DNA of 64,000 nucleotides from Lineus longissimus (Eukaryota > Nemertea > Pilidiophora > Heteronemertea > Lineidae). Below are positions 1 through 14,900 of this stretch, piece by piece. Below the pieces are notes generated by a model, which saw nothing but the letters and a program-made list of their open reading frames with translations, searched no databases and was not told the origin of the DNA. The DNA is taken from assembly GCF_910592395.1 (NCBI RefSeq), contig NC_088321.1, positions 9,798,001 through 9,862,000 of the forward strand, given 5' to 3'. The translations under genes and the position numbers were made by a program. The stretch's first letter is position 1; each line of letters opens with the position of its first letter.

Positions 1-3000
1 TCGCCAGTAGTGTAATATCGCTATCGAATGACAACTTATCATCGCAGAATCTCAAAATTGCGGTCTCAGTTTGTCCAATTGAGCATCTCGACTCTGCATA
101 ACCAAAATGAGCGTGATTGGTCGCGACGAGCGCCATCGCCGACCGACTTTCATCGCCAGTAGTGTAATATCGCTATCGAATGACAACTTATCATCGCAGA
201 ATATCGAAATTGTGGAATCAATTTGTCCAAGCGGTCATCTCGACTCTGTATAACAAAAGTGAGCGTGATTGGACGCGACGAGCGCCATCGCCGACCGACT
301 TTCATCGCCAGTAGTGTAATATCGCTATCGAATGACAACTTATCATCGCAGAATATCGAAATTGTGGAATTAATTTGTCCAATCGGTCATCTCGACTCTG
401 TATAACAAAAGTGAGCGTGATTGGACGCGACGAGCGCCATCGCCGACCGACTTTCATCGCCAGTAGTGTAATATCGCTATCGAATGACAACTTATCATCG
501 CAGAATATCGAAATTGTGGTCTCGATTTGTCCAATCGGTAATCTCGACTCTGTATAACAAAAATGAGCGTGATTGGACGCGACGAGCGCCATCACCGACC
601 AACTTTCATCGCCTGTAGTGTAATATTGCTAGTCTAATGACAAGTAATCATCGCAGAATCTCGAAATTGCTGTCTCAGATTGTCAAATCGGTCATCTCGA
701 CTCTGTATAACAAAAGTGAGCGTGATTAGACGCGACGAGCGCCATCGCCGACCGACTTTCATCGCCAGTAGCGTAATATTGCTAGTCTAATTTCAACTAA
801 TCATCGCAGAATCTCAAAATTGCGGTCTCAGTTGGTCCAATTGAGCATCTCGACTCTGCATTACCAAAATGAGCGTGATTGGTCGCGATGAGCGTGATCG
901 CCGACCGACTTTCATCGCCAGTAGTGTAATATCGCTATCGAATGACAACTTATCATCCCAGAATCTCAAAATTGCGGTCTAAGTTTGACCATCGGTCATC
1001 TCGACTCTGCATAACCAAAGTGAGCATGATTGGTCGCGACGAGCGCCATCGCCGACCGACTTTCACCGCCAGTAGTGAAATATCGCTATCGAATGACAAC
1101 TTATCATCGCAGAATATCGAAATTGTGGAATCAATTTGTGCAATCGGTCATCTCGACTCTGTATAACAAAAGTGAGCATGATTGGACGCGACGAGCGCCA
1201 TCACCGACCAACTTTCATCGCCTGTAGTGTAATATTGCTAGTCTAATGACAAGTAATCATCGCAGAATCTCGAAATTGCTGTCTCAGATTGTCAAATCGG
1301 TCATCTCGACTCTGTATAACCAAAATGAGCGTGATTGGTCGCGACGAGCGCCATCGCCGACCGACTTTCATCGCCAGTAGCGTAATATTGCTAGTCTAAT
1401 TTCAACTAATCATCGCAGAATCTCAAAATTGCGGTCTCAGTTGGTCCAATTGAGCATCTCGACTCTGCATAACCAAAATGAGCGTGATTGGTCGCGACGA
1501 GCGCGATCGCCGACCGACTTTCATCGCCAGTAGTGAAATATCGCTATCGAATGACAACTTATCATCGCAAAATATCGAAATTGTGGTCTCAATTTGTCAA
1601 ATCGGTCATCTCGACTCTGTATAACCAAAATGAGCGTGATCGGTCGCTACGAGCGTCATCGCCGACCGACTTTCATCGCCAGTAGTGATATATCGCTATC
1701 GAATGACAACTTATCATCGCAGAATATCGAAATTGTGGAATCAATTTGTCCAATCGGTCATCTCGACTCTGTATAACAAAAGTGAGCGTGATTGGACGCG
1801 ACGAGCGCCATCGCCGACCGACTTTCATCGCCAGTAGTGTAATATTGCTAGTCTAATTTCAACTAATCATCGCAGAATCTCAAAATTGCGGTCTCAGTTT
1901 GTCCAATTGAGCATCTCGACTCAGCATAACCAAAATGAGCGTGATTGGTCGCGACGAGCGCCATTGCCGACCGACTTTCATCGCCAGTAGTGTAATATCG
2001 CTATCGAATGACAACTTATCATCGCAGAATATCGAAATTGTGGTCTCAATTTGTCCAATCGGTAATCTCGACTCTGTATAACAAAAATGAGCATGATTGG
2101 ACGCGACGAGCGCCATCACCGACCAACTTTCATCGCCTGTAGTGTAATATTGCTAGTCTGATGACAAGTAATCATCGCAGAATCTCGAAATTGTGGTCTC
2201 AGATTGTCAAATCGGTCATCTAGACTCAGTATTACAAAAATGAGCGTGATTGGACGCGACGAGCGCCATCGCCGACCGACTTTCATCGCCAGTAGCGTAA
2301 TATTGCTAGTCTAATTTCAATTAATCATCGCAGAATCTCTAAATTGCGGTCTCAGTTGGTCCAATTGAGCATCTCGACTCTGCATAACCAAAATGAGCGT
2401 GATTGGTCGCGACGAGCGCCATCGTCGACCGACTTTCATCGCCAGTAGTGTAATATCGCTATCGAATGACAACTTATCATCGTAGAATCTCAAAATTGCG
2501 GTCTAAGTTTGACCATCAGTCATCTCGACTGTGCATAACCAAAGTGAGCGTTATTGGTCGCGACGAGCGCCATCGCCGACTGACTTTCATCGCCAGTAGT
2601 GTAATATCGCTATCGAATGACAACTTATCATCGCAGAATATCGAAATTGTGGAATCAATTTGTCCAATCGGTCATCTCGACTCTGTATAACAAAAGTGAG
2701 CGTGATTGGACGCGACGAGTGCCATCGCCGACCGACTTTCATCGCCAGTAGTGTAATATCGCTATCGAATGACAACTTATCATCGCAGAATATCGAAATT
2801 GTGGAATTAATTTGTCCAATCGGTCATCTCGACTCTGTATAACAAAAGTGAGTGTGATTGGACGCGACGAGCGCCATCGCCGACCGACTTTCATCGCCAG
2901 TAGTGTAATATCGCTATCGAATGACAACTTATCATCGCAGAATATCGAAATTGTGGTCTCAATTTGTCCAATCGGTAATCTCGACTCTGTATAACAAAAA

Positions 3001-4567
3001 TGAGCGTGATTGGACGCGACGAGCGCCATCACCGACCAACTTTCATCGCCTGTAGTGTAATATTGCTAGTCTAATGACAAGTAATCATCGCAGAATCTCG
3101 AAATTGCTGTCTCAGATTGTCAAATCGGTCATCTCGACTCTGTATAACAAAAGTGAACTTGATTAGACGCGACGAGCGCCATCGCCGACCGACTTTCATC
3201 GCCAGTAGCGTAATATTGCTAGTCTAATTTTAACTAATCATCGCAGAATCTCAAAATTGCGGTCTCAGTTGGTCCAATTGAGCATCTCTACTCTGCATTA
3301 CCAAAATGAGCGTGATTGGTCGCGACGAGCGTGATCGCCGACCGACTTTCATCGCCAGTAGTGTAATATCGCTATCGAATGACAACTTATCATCGCAGAA
3401 TCTCAAAATTGCGGGTCTAAGTTTGACCATCGGTCATCTCGACTCTGCATAACCAAAGTGTGCATGATTGGTCGCGACGAGCGCCATCGCCGACCGACTT
3501 TCACCGCCAGTAGTGAAATATCGCTATCGAATGACAACTTATCATCGCAGAATATCGAAATTGTGGAATCAATTTGTCCAATCGGTCATCTCGACTCTGT
3601 ATAACAAAAGTGAGCGTGATTGGACGCGACGAGCGCCATCGCCGACCGACTTTCATCGCCAGTAATGTAATATTGCTAGTCTAATTTCAACTAATCATCG
3701 CAGAATCTCAAAATTGCAGTCTCAGTTTGTCCAATTGAGCATCTCGACTCAGCATAACCAAAATGAGCGTGATTGGTCGCGACGAGCGCCATCGGCGACC
3801 GACTTTCATCGCCAGTAGTGAAATATCGCTATCGAATGACAACTTATCATCGCAGAATATCGAAATTGTGGTCTCAATTTGTCCAATCGGTAATCTCGAC
3901 TCTGTATAACAAAAATGAGCGTGATTGGACGCGACGAGCGCCATCACCGACCAACTTTCATCGCCTGTAGTGTAATATTGCTAGTCTAATGACAAGTAAT
4001 CATCGCAGAATCTCGAAATTGTGGTCTCAGATTGTCAAATCGGTCATCTCGACTCAGTATTACAAAAATGAGCGTGATTGGACGCGACGAGCGCCATCGC
4101 CGACCGACTTTCATCGCCAGTAGCGTAATATTGCTAGTCTAATTTCAATTAATCATCGCAGAATCTCTAAATTGCGGTCTCAGTTGGTCCAATTGAGCAT
4201 CTCGACTCTGCATAACCAAAATGAGCGTGATTGGTCGCGACGAGCGCCATCGTCGACCGACTTTCATCGCCAGTAGTGTAATATCGCTATCGAATGACAA
4301 CTTATCATCGTAGAATCTCAAAATTGCGGTCTCAGTTTGACCATCAGTCATCTCGACTGTGCATAACCAAAGTGAGCGTTATTGGTCGCGACGAGCGCCA
4401 TCGCCGACCGACTTTCATCGCCAGTAGTGTAATATCGCTATCGAATGACAACTTATCATCGCAGAATCTCAAAATTGCGGTCTCAGTTTGTCCAATTGAG
4501 CATCTCGACTCTGCATAACCAAAATGAGCGTGATTGTTCGCGACGAGCGCCATCGCCGACCGACTTT

Positions 4568-5640
4568 CATCGCCAGTAGTGTAATATCGCTATCGAATGA
4601 CAACTTATCATCGCAGAATATCGAAATTGTGGAATCAATTTGTCCAAGCGGTCATCTCGACTCTGTATAACAAAAGTGAGCGTGATTGGACGCGACGAGC
4701 GCCATCGCCGACCGACTTTCATCGCCAGTAGTGTAATATCGCTATCGAATGACAACTTATCATCGCAGAATATCGAAATTGTGGAATTAATTTGTCCAAT
4801 CGGTCATCTCGACTCAGTATTACAAAAATGAGCGTGATTGGACGCGACGAGCGCCATCGCCGACCGACTTTCATCGCCAGTAGTGTAATATCGCTATCGA
4901 ATGACAACTTATCATCGCAGAATATCGAAATTGTGGTCTCGATTTGTCCAATCGGTAATCTCGACTCTGTATAACAAAAATGAGCGTGATTGGACGCGAC
5001 GAGCGCCATCACCGACCAACTTTCATCGCCTGTAGTGTAATATTCCTAGTCTAATGACAAGTAATCATTGCAGAATCTCGAAATTGCTGTCTCAGATTGT
5101 CAAATCGGTCATCTCGACTCTGTATAACAAAAGTGAACTTGATTAGACGCGACGAGCGCCATCGCCGACCGACTTTCATCGCCAGTAGCGTAATATTGCT
5201 AGTCTAATTTCAACTAATCATCGCAGAATCTCAAAATTGCGGTCTCAGTTGGTCCAATTGAGCATCTCGACTCTGCATTACCAAAATGAGCGTGATTGGT
5301 CGCGACGAGCGTGATCGCCGACCGACTTTCATCGCCAGTAGTGTAATATCGCTATCGAATGACAACTTATCATCGCAGAATCTCAAAATTGCGGTCTAAG
5401 TTTGACCATCGGTCATCTCGACTCTGCATAACCAAAGTGAGCATGATTGGTCGCGACGAGCGCCATCGCCGACCGACTTTCACCGCCAGTAGTGAAATAT
5501 CGCTATCGAATGACAACTTATCATCGCAGAATATCGAAATTGTGGAATCAATTTGTGCAATCGGTCATCTCGACTCTGTATAACAAAAGTGAGCGTGATT
5601 GGACGCGACGAGCGCCATCACCGACCAACTTTCATCGCCT
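4568..5640. repeat. Long-range duplicate of the 151-1223 segment
   Basis: Sequence in the first 1.2 kb recurs 4,417 bp downstream with only scattered changes. The GGAATCAATTTGTCCAAGCGG variant (CAAGCGG instead of the usual CAATCGG) near 224 is repeated at 4641, and the diagnostic CGGTCTAAGTTTGACCATCG and CACCGCCAGTAGTGAAATATC monomers near 975-1080 return near 5392-5497. A further copy of the same variants lies near 51.9-53.1 kb. These shared rare variants show block duplication rather than independent monomer drift. Ends are approximate. Confidence 0.8.
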
Positions 5641-6670
5641 GTAGTGTAATATTGCTAGTCTAATGACAAGTAATCATCGCAGAATCTCGAAATTGCGGTC
5701 TCAGATTGTCAAATCGGTCATCGTGACTCTGTATAACCAAAATGAGCGTGATTGGTCGCGACGAGCGCCATCGCCGACCGACTTTCATCGCCAGTAGCGT
5801 AATATTGCTAGTCTAATTTCAACTAATCATCGCAGAATCTCAAAATTGCGGTCTCAGTTGGTCCAATTGAGCATCTCGACTCTGTATAACCAAAATGAGC
5901 GTGATCGGTCGCTACGAGCGTCATCGCCGACCGACTTTCATCGCCAGTAGTGTAATATCGCTATCGAATGACAACTTATCATCGCAGAATATCGAAATTG
6001 TGGAATCAATTTGTCCAATCGGTCATCTCGACTCTGTATAACAAAAGTGAGCGTGATTGGACGCGACGAGCGCCATCGCCGACCGACTTTCATCGCCAGT
6101 AGTGTAATATTGCTAGTCTAATTTCAACTAATCATCGCAGAATCTCAAAATTGCGGTCTCAGTTTGTCCAATTGAGCATCTCGACTCAGCATAACCAAAA
6201 TGAGCGTGATTGGTCGCGACGAGCGCCATCGCCGACCGACTTTCATCGCCAGTAGTGTAATATCGCTATCGAATGACAACTTATCATCGCAGAATATCGA
6301 AATTGTGGTCTCAATTTGTCCAATCGGTAATCTCGACTCTGTATAACAAAAATGAGCATGATTGGACGCGACGAGCGCCATCACCGACCAACTTTCATCG
6401 CCTGTAGTGTAATATTGCTAGTCTAATGACAAGTAATCATCGCAGAATCTCGAAATTGTGGTCTCAGATTGTCAAATCGGTCATCTCGACTCAGTATTAC
6501 AAAAATGAGCGTGATTGGACGCGACGAGCGCCATCACCGACCAACTTTCATCGCCTGTAGTGTAATATTGCTAGTCTAATGACAAGTAATCATCGCAGAA
6601 TCTCGAAATTGCTGTCTCAGATTGTCAAATCGGTCATCTCGACTCTGTATAACAAAAGTGAACTTGATTA

Positions 6671-9255
6671 GACGCGACGAGCGCCATCGCCGACCGACTT
6701 TCATCGCCAGTAGCGTAATATTGCTAGTCTAATTTCAACTAATCATCGCAGAATCTCAAAATTGCGGTCTCAGTTGGTCCAATTGAGCATCTCGTCTCTG
6801 CATTACCAAAATGAGCGTGATTGGTCGCGACGAGCGTGATCGCCGACCGACTTTCATCGCCAGTAGTGTAATATCGCTATCGAATGACAACTTATCATCG
6901 CAGAATCTCAAAATTGCGGTCTAAGTTTGACCATCGGTCATCTCGACTCTGCATAACCAAAGTGAGCATGATTGGTCGCGACGAGCGCCATCGCCGACCG
7001 ACTTTCACCGCCAGTAGTGAAATATCGCTATCGAATGACAACTTATCATCGCAGAATATCGAAATTGCGGTCTCAGTTTGTGCAATCGGTCATCTCGACT
7101 CTGTATAACAAAAGTGAGCGTGATTGGACGCGACGAGCGCCATCGCCGACCGACTTTCATTGCCAGTAGTGTAATATCGCTATTAAATGACAACTTATCA
7201 TCGCGGAATATCGAAATTGTGGTCTCAATTTGTCCAATCGGTCATCTCGACTCTGTATAACCAAAATGAGCGTGATTGGACACGACGAGCGCCATCGCCG
7301 ATCGACTTTCATTGCCTGTAGTGAAATATTGCTAGTCTAATGACAAGTAATCATCGCAGAATCTCGAAATTGCGGTCTCAGATTGTCAAATCGGTCATCT
7401 CGACTCAGTATTACAAAAATGAGCAGGTTTGGACGCGACGAGCGCCATCGCCGACCGACTTTCATCGCCAGTAGCGTAATATTGCTAGTCTAATTTCAAC
7501 TAATCATCGCAGAATCTCAAAATTGCGGTCTCAGTTGGTCCAATTGAGCATCTCGACTCTGCATTACCAAAATGAGCGTGATTGGTCGCGACGAGCGTGA
7601 TCGCCGACCGACTTTCATCGCCAGTAGTGTAATATCGCTATCGAATGACAACTTATCATCGCAGAATCTCAAAATTGCGGTCTAAGTTTGACCATCGGTC
7701 ATCTCGACTCTGCATAACCAAAGTGAGCATGATTGGTCGCGACGAGCGCCATCGCCGACCGACTTTCACCGCCAGTAGTGAAATATCGCTATCGAATGAC
7801 AACTTATCATCGCAGAATATCGAAATTGCGGTCTCAGTTTGTGCAATCGGTCATCTCGACTCTGTATAACAAAAGTGAGCGTGATTGGACGCGACGAGCG
7901 CCATCGCCGACCGACTTTCATTGCCAGTAGTGTAATATCGCTATTAAATGACAACTTATCATCGCGGAATATCGAAATTGTGGTCTCAATTTGTCCAATC
8001 GGTCATCTCGACTCTGTATAACAAAAGTGAGTGTGATTGGTCGCGACGAGCGCCATCGTCGACCGACTTTCATCGCCAGTAGTGTAATATCGCTATCGAA
8101 TGACAACTTATCATCGTAGAATCTCAAAATTGCGGTCTCAGTTTGACCATCAGTCATCTCGACTGTGCATAACCAAAGTGAGCGTTATTGGTCGCGACGA
8201 GCGCCATCGCCGACCGACTTTCATCGCCAGTAGTGTAATATCGCTATCGAATGACAACTTATCATCGCAGAATCTCAAAATTGTGGTCTCGATTTGTCCA
8301 ATCGGTAATCTCGACTCTGTATAACAAAAATGAGCGTGATTGGACGCGACGAGCGCCATCACCGACCAACTTTCATCGCCTGTAGTGTAATATTGCTAGT
8401 CTAATGACAAGTAATCATCGCAGAATCTCGAAATTGCTGTCTCAGATTGTCAAATCGGTCATCTCGACTCTGTATAACAAAAGTGAACTTGATTAGACGC
8501 GACGAGCGCCATCGCCGACCGACTTTCATCGCCAGTAGCGTAATATTGCTAGTCTAATTTCAACTAATCATCGCAGAATCTCAAAATTGCGGTCTCAGTT
8601 GGTCCAATTGAGCATCTCGACTCTGCATTACCAAAATGAGCGTGATTGGTCGCGACGAGCGTGATCGCCGACCGACTTTCATCGCCAGTAGTGTAATATC
8701 GCTATCGAATGACAACTTATCATCGCAGAATCTCAAAATTGCGGTCTAAGTTTGACCATCGGTCATCTCGACTCTGCATAACCAAAGTGAGCATGATTGG
8801 TCGCGACGAGCGCCATCGCCGACCGACTTTCACCGCCAGTAGTGAAATATCGCTATCGAATGACAACTTATCATCGCAGAATATCGAAATTGCGGTCTCA
8901 GTTTGTGCAATCGGTCATCTCGACTCTGTATAACAAAAGTGAGCGTGATTGGACGCGACGAGCGCCATCGCCGACCGACTTTCATTGCCAGTAGTGTAAT
9001 ATCGCTATTAAATGACAACTTATCATCGCGGAATATCGAAATTGTGGTCTCAATTTGTCCAATCGGTCATCTCCACTCTGTATAACCAAAATGAGCGTGA
9101 TTGGACACGACGAGCGCCATCGCCGATCGACTTTCATTGCCTGTAGTGTAATATTGCTAGTCTAATGACAAGTAATCATCGCAGAATCTCGAAATTGCGG
9201 TCTCAGATTGTCAAATCGGTCATCTCGACTCAGTATTACAAAAATGAGCCTGATT
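6671..9255. repeat. Local higher-order repeat, three copies (offsets 761 and 1,064 bp)
   Basis: A run of about four to five monomers occurs three times: about 6671-7261, 7432-8022 and 8496-9086. All copies share a rare set of variants: CTAAGTTTGACCATCGG, CACCGCCAGTAGTGAAATATC, TTTGTGCAATCGG, TTTCATTGCCAGTAGTG and CTATTAAATGAC with TCGCGGAATATC. The first and third copies also share flanking monomers (offset 1,825 bp, including GGACACGACGAGCG), while the middle copy is spliced to different neighbours. This pattern fits unequal exchange inside the array. Ends are estimated by eye. Confidence 0.85.
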
Positions 9256-9299
9256 GGACGCGACGAGCGCCATCGCCGACCGACTTTCATCGCCAGTAG

Positions 9300-9935
9300 C
9301 GTAATATTGCTAGTCTAATTTCAATTAATCATCGTAGAATCTCTAAATTGCGGTCTCTGTTGGTCCAATTGAGCATCTCGACTCTGCATAAGCAAAATGA
9401 GCGTGATTGCTCGCGACGAGCGCCATCGCCGACTGACTTTCATCGCCGACCGACTTTCATCGCCAGTAGTGTAATATCGCTATCAAATGACAACTGATCA
9501 TCGCAGAATCTCAAAATTGCGGTCTCAGTTTGACCATAGGTAATTTCGACTCTGCATAACCAAAGGGAGCGTGATCGGTCGCGACGAGCGCCATCGCCGA
9601 CTAACTTTCATCGCCTGTAGTGTAATATTCCTAGTCTAATGACAAGTAATCATCGCAGAATCTAGAAATTGCAGTCTCAGATTGTCAAATCGGTCATCTC
9701 GACTCTGTATAACCAAAATGAGCGTGATTTGACGCGACGAGCGCACTCGCCAACCGGCTTTCATCGCCGACCGACTTTCATCGCCAGTAGTGTAATATCG
9801 CTATCAAATGACAAATTATCATCGCAGAATGTCAAAATTGCGATCTCAGATTGTCAAATCGGTCATCTCGACTCTGTATAACAAAAATGAGCGTGATTGG
9901 ACGTGACGAGCGCCATCGCCGACCGACTTTCATCG
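9300..9935. repeat. Island of B-like monomers inside block A1
   Basis: About four monomers here carry variants otherwise typical of blocks B and C: ATTGCTCGCGACGAGCG, CTATCAAATGACAACTGATC, TTGACCATAGGTAATTTCG, AACCAAAGGGAGCGTG and TAATATTCCTAGTC. Similar runs appear near 20.3, 24.8, 28.8, 54.7, 58.4 and 61.9 kb. Two 17-bp stutters occur inside it (see 9428). It is best read as a patch moved into A-type surroundings by gene conversion or unequal exchange. Confidence 0.75.
9428..9461. repeat. 17-bp unit duplicated within a monomer (2 copies)
   Basis: The monomer end GCCGACCGACTTTCATC is present twice in tandem (9428-9444, with one T for C change, and 9445-9461) before the normal GCCAGTAG start of the next monomer. 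Similar doublets occur at 20402-20435 and in many B and C monomers following GCGCACTCGCC. It is a local slippage or unequal-exchange product that lengthens the monomer to about 169 bp. Confidence 0.9.
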
Positions 9936-11904
9936 CCAGTAGCGTAATATTGCTAGTCTTATTTCAATTAATCATCGCAGAATCTCTAAATTGCGGTCTC
10001 AGTTGGTCCAATTGAGCATCTCGACTCTGCATAACCAAAATGAGCGTGATTGGTCGCGACGAGCGCGATCGCCGACCGACTTTCATCGCCAGTAGTGAAA
10101 TATCGCTATCGAATGACAACTTATCATCGCAGAATATCGAAATTGTGGTCTCAATTTGTCAAATCGGACATCTCGTCTCTGTATAACCATAATGAGCGTG
10201 ATCGGTCGCTACGAGCGTCATCGCCGACCGACTTTCATCGCCAGTAGTGTAATATCGCCATCGAATGACAACTTATCATCGCAGAATCTCAAAATTGCGG
10301 TCTCAGTTTGACCATCGGTAATCTCGACTCTGCATAACCAAAGTGAGCGTGATTGGTCGCGACGAGCGCCATCGCCGACCGACTTTCATCGCCAGTAGTG
10401 AAATATCGCTATCGAATGACAACTTATCATCACAGAATATCGAAATTGTGGAATCAATTTGTCCAATCGGTCATCTCGACTCTGTATAACAAAAGTGAGC
10501 GTGATTGGACGCGACGAGCGCCATCGCCGACAGACTTTCATCGCCAGTAGTGTAATATTGCTAGTCTAATTTCAACTAATCATCGCAGAATCTCAAAATT
10601 GCGGTCTCAGTTTGTCCAATTGAGCATCTCGACTCAGCATAACCAAAATGAGCGTGATTGGTCGCGACGAGCGCCATCGCCGACCGACTTTCATCGCCAG
10701 TAGTGTAATATCGCTATCGAATGACAACTTATCATCGCAGAATATCGAAATTGTGGTCTCAATTTGTCCAATCGGTAATCTCGACTCTGTATAACAAAAA
10801 TGAGCGTGATTGGACGCGACGAGCGCCATCACCGACCAACTTTCATCGCCTGTAGTGTAATATTGCTAGTCTAATGACAAGTAATCATCGCAGAATCTCG
10901 AAATTGCTGTCTCAGATTGTCAAATCGGTCATCTCGACTCTGTATAACAAAAGTGAACTTGATTAGACGCGACGAGCGCCATCGCCGACCGACTTTCATC
11001 GCCAGTAGCGTAATATTGCTAGTCTAATTTCAACTAATCATCACAGAATCTCAAAATTGCGGTCTCAGTTGGTCCAATTGAGCATCTCGACTCTGCATAA
11101 CCAAAATGAGCGTGATTGGTCGCGACGAGCGTGATCGCCGACCGACATTCATCGCCAGTAGTGAAATATCGCTATCGAATGACAACTTATCATCGCAGAA
11201 TATCGAAATTGTGGTCTCAATTTGTCAAATCGGTCATCTCGACTCTGTATAACCAAAATGAGCATGATTGGTCGCAACGAGCGCCATCGCCGACCGACTT
11301 TCATCGCCAGTAGTGTAATATCGCTATCGAATGACAACTTATCATCGCAGAATATCGAAATTGTGGAATCAATTTGTCCAATCGGTCATCTCGACTCTGT
11401 ATAACAAAAGTGAGCGTGATTGGACGCGACGAGTGCCATCGCCGACCGACTTTCATCGCCAGTAGTGTAATATCGCTATCGAATGAATACTTATCATCGC
11501 AGAATATCGAAATTGTGGAATTAATTTGTCCAATCGGTCATCTCGACTCTGTATAACAAAAGTGAGCGTGATTGGACGCGACGAGCGCCATCGCCGACCG
11601 ACTTTCATCGCCAGTAGTGTAATATCGCTATCGAATGACAACTTATCATCGCAGAATATCGAAATTGTGGTCTCAATTTGTCCAATCGGTAATCTCGACT
11701 CTGTATAACAAAAATGAGCGTGATTGGACGCGACGAGCGCCATCACCGACCAACTTTCATCGCCTGTAGTGTAATATTGCTAGTCTAATGACAAGTAATC
11801 ATCGCAGAATCTCGAAATTGCTGTCTCAGATTGTCAAATCGGTCATCTCGACTCTGTATAACAAAAGTGAACTTGATTAGACGCGACGAGCGCCATCGCC
11901 GACC

Positions 11905-14900
11905 GACTTTCATCGCAAGTAGCGTAATATTGCTAGTCTAATTTTAACTAATCATCGCAGAATCTCAAAATTGCGGTCTCAGTTGGTCCAATTGAGCATC
12001 TCTACTTTGCATTACCAAAATGAGCGTGATTGGTCGCGACGAGCGTGATCGCCGACCGACTTTCATCGCCAGTAGTGTAATATCGCTATCGAATGACAAC
12101 TTATCATCGCAGAATCTCAAAATTGCGGGTCTAAGTTTGACCATCGGTCATCTCGACTCTGCATAACCAAAGTGTGCATGATTGGTCGCGACGAGCGCCA
12201 TCGCCGACCGACTTTCACCGCCAGTAGTGAAATATCGCTATCGAATGACAACTTATCATCGCAGAATATCGAAATTGTGGAATCAATTTGTCCAATCGGT
12301 CATCTCGACTCTGTATAACAAAAGTGAGCGTGATTGGACGCGACGAGCGCCATCGCCGACCGACTTTCATCGCCAGTAATGTAATATTGCTAGTCTAATT
12401 TCAACTAATCATCGCAGAATCTCAAAATTGCGGTCTCAGTTTGTCCAATTGAGCATCTCGACTCAGCATAACCAAAATGAGCGTGATTGGTCGCGACGAG
12501 CGCCATCCCCGACCGACTTTCATCGCCAGTAGTGTAATATCGCTATCGAATGACAACTTATCATCGCAGAATATCGAAATTGTGGTCTCAATTTGTCCAA
12601 TCGGTAATCTCGACTCTGTATAACAAAAATGAGCGTGATTGGACGCGACGAGCGCCATCACCGACCAACTTTCATCGCCTGTAGTGTAATATTGCTAGTC
12701 TAATGACAAGTAATCATCGCAGAATCTCGAAATTGCTGTCTCAGTTTGTCCAATTGAGCATCTCGACTCTGCATAACCAAAATGAGCGTGATTGGTCGCG
12801 ACGAGCGCCATCGCCGACCGACTTTCATCGCCAGTAGTGTAATATCGCTATCGAATGACAACTTATCATCGCAGAATATCGAAATTGTGGTCTCAATTTG
12901 TCCAATCGGTAATCTCGACTCTGTATAACAAAAATGAGCGTGATTGGACGCGACGAGCGCCATCACCGACCAACTTTCATCGCCTGTAGTGTAATATTGC
13001 TAGTCTAATGACAAGTAATCATCGCAGAATCTCGAAATTGCTGTCTCAGATTGTCAAATCGGTCATCTCGACTCTGTATAACAAAAGTGAACTTGATTAG
13101 ACGCGACGAGCGCCATCGCCGACCGACTTTCATCGCCAGTAGCGTAATATTGCTAGTCTAATTTCAACTAATCATCACAGAATCTCAAAATTGCGGTCTC
13201 AGTTGGTCCAATTGAGCATCTCGACTCTGCATAACCAAAATGAGCGTGATTGGTCGCGACGAGCGTGATCGCTGACCGACATTCATCGCCAGTAGTGAAA
13301 TATGGCTATCAAATGACAACTTATCATCGCAGAATATCGAAATTGTGGTCTCAATTTGTCAAATCGGTCATCTCGACTCTGTATAACCAAAATGAGCATG
13401 ATTGGTCGCGACGAGCGCCATCGCCGACCGACTTTCATCGCCAGTAGTGTAATATCGCTATCGAATGACAACTTATCATCGCAGAATATCGAAATTGTGG
13501 AATCAATTTGTCCAATCGGTCATCTCGACTCTGTATAACAAAAGTGAGCGTGATTGGACGCGACGAGCGCCATCGCCGATCGACTTTCATCGCCAGTAGT
13601 GTAATATCGCTATCGAATGACAACTTATCATCGCAGAATATCGAAATTGTGGAATTAATTTGTCCAATCGGTCATCTCGACTCTGTATAACAAATGTGAG
13701 CGTGATTGGACGCGACGAGCGCCATCGCCGACTGACTTTCATCGCCAGTAGTGTAATATCGCTATCGAATGACAACTTATCATCGCAGAATATCGAAATT
13801 GTGGTCTCAATTTGTCCAATCGGTCATCTCGACTCTGTATAACCAAAATGAGCGTGATTGGACGCGACGAGCGCCATCACCGACCAACTTTCATCGCCTG
13901 TAGTGTAATATTGCTAGTCTAATGACAAGTAATCATCGCAGAATCTCGAAATTGCTGTCTCAGATTTTCAAATCGGTCATCTCGACCCTGTATAACAAAA
14001 GTGAACTTGATTAGACGCGACGAGCGCCATCGCCGACCGACTTTCATCGCCAGTAGCGTAATATTGCTAGTCTAATTTTAACTAATCATCGCAGAATCTC
14101 AAAATTGCGGTCTCAGTTGGTCCAATTGAGCATCTCTACTCTGCATTACCAAAATGAGCGTGATTGGTCGCGACGAGCGTGATCGCCGACCGACTTTCAT
14201 CGCCAGTAGTGTAATATCGCTATCGAATGACAACTTATCATCGCAGAATCTCAAAATTGCGGTCTAAGTTTGACCATCGGTCATCTCAACTCTGCATAAC
14301 CAAAGTGAGCATGATTGGTCGCGACGAGCGCCATCGCCGACCGACTTTCATCGCCAGTAATGTAATATTGCTAGTCTAATTTCAACTAATCATCGCAGAA
14401 TCTCAAAATTGCGGTCTCAGTTTGTCCAATTGAGCATCTCGACTCAGCATAACCAAAATGAGCGTGATTGGTCGCAACGAGCGCCATCGCCGACCGACTT
14501 TCATCGCCAGTAGTGTAATATCGCTATCGAATGACAACTTATCATCGCAGAATATCGAAATTGTGGTCTCAATTTGTCCAATCGGTAATCTCGACTCTGT
14601 ATAACAAAAATGAGCGTGATTGGACGCGACGAGCGCCATCACCGACCAACTTTCATCGCCTGTAGTGTAATATTGCTAGTCTAATGACAACTTATCATCG
14701 CAGAATATCGAAATTGTGGTCTCAATTTGTCAAATCGGTCATCTCTATTCTGTATAACGAAAATGAGCGTGATTGGTCGCGACGAGCGCCATCGCCGACC
14801 GACTTTTATCGCCAGTAGTGTAATATCGCTATCAAATGACAACTTATCATCGCAGAATCTCAAAATTGCGGTCTCAGTTTGACCATCGGTCATCTCAACT

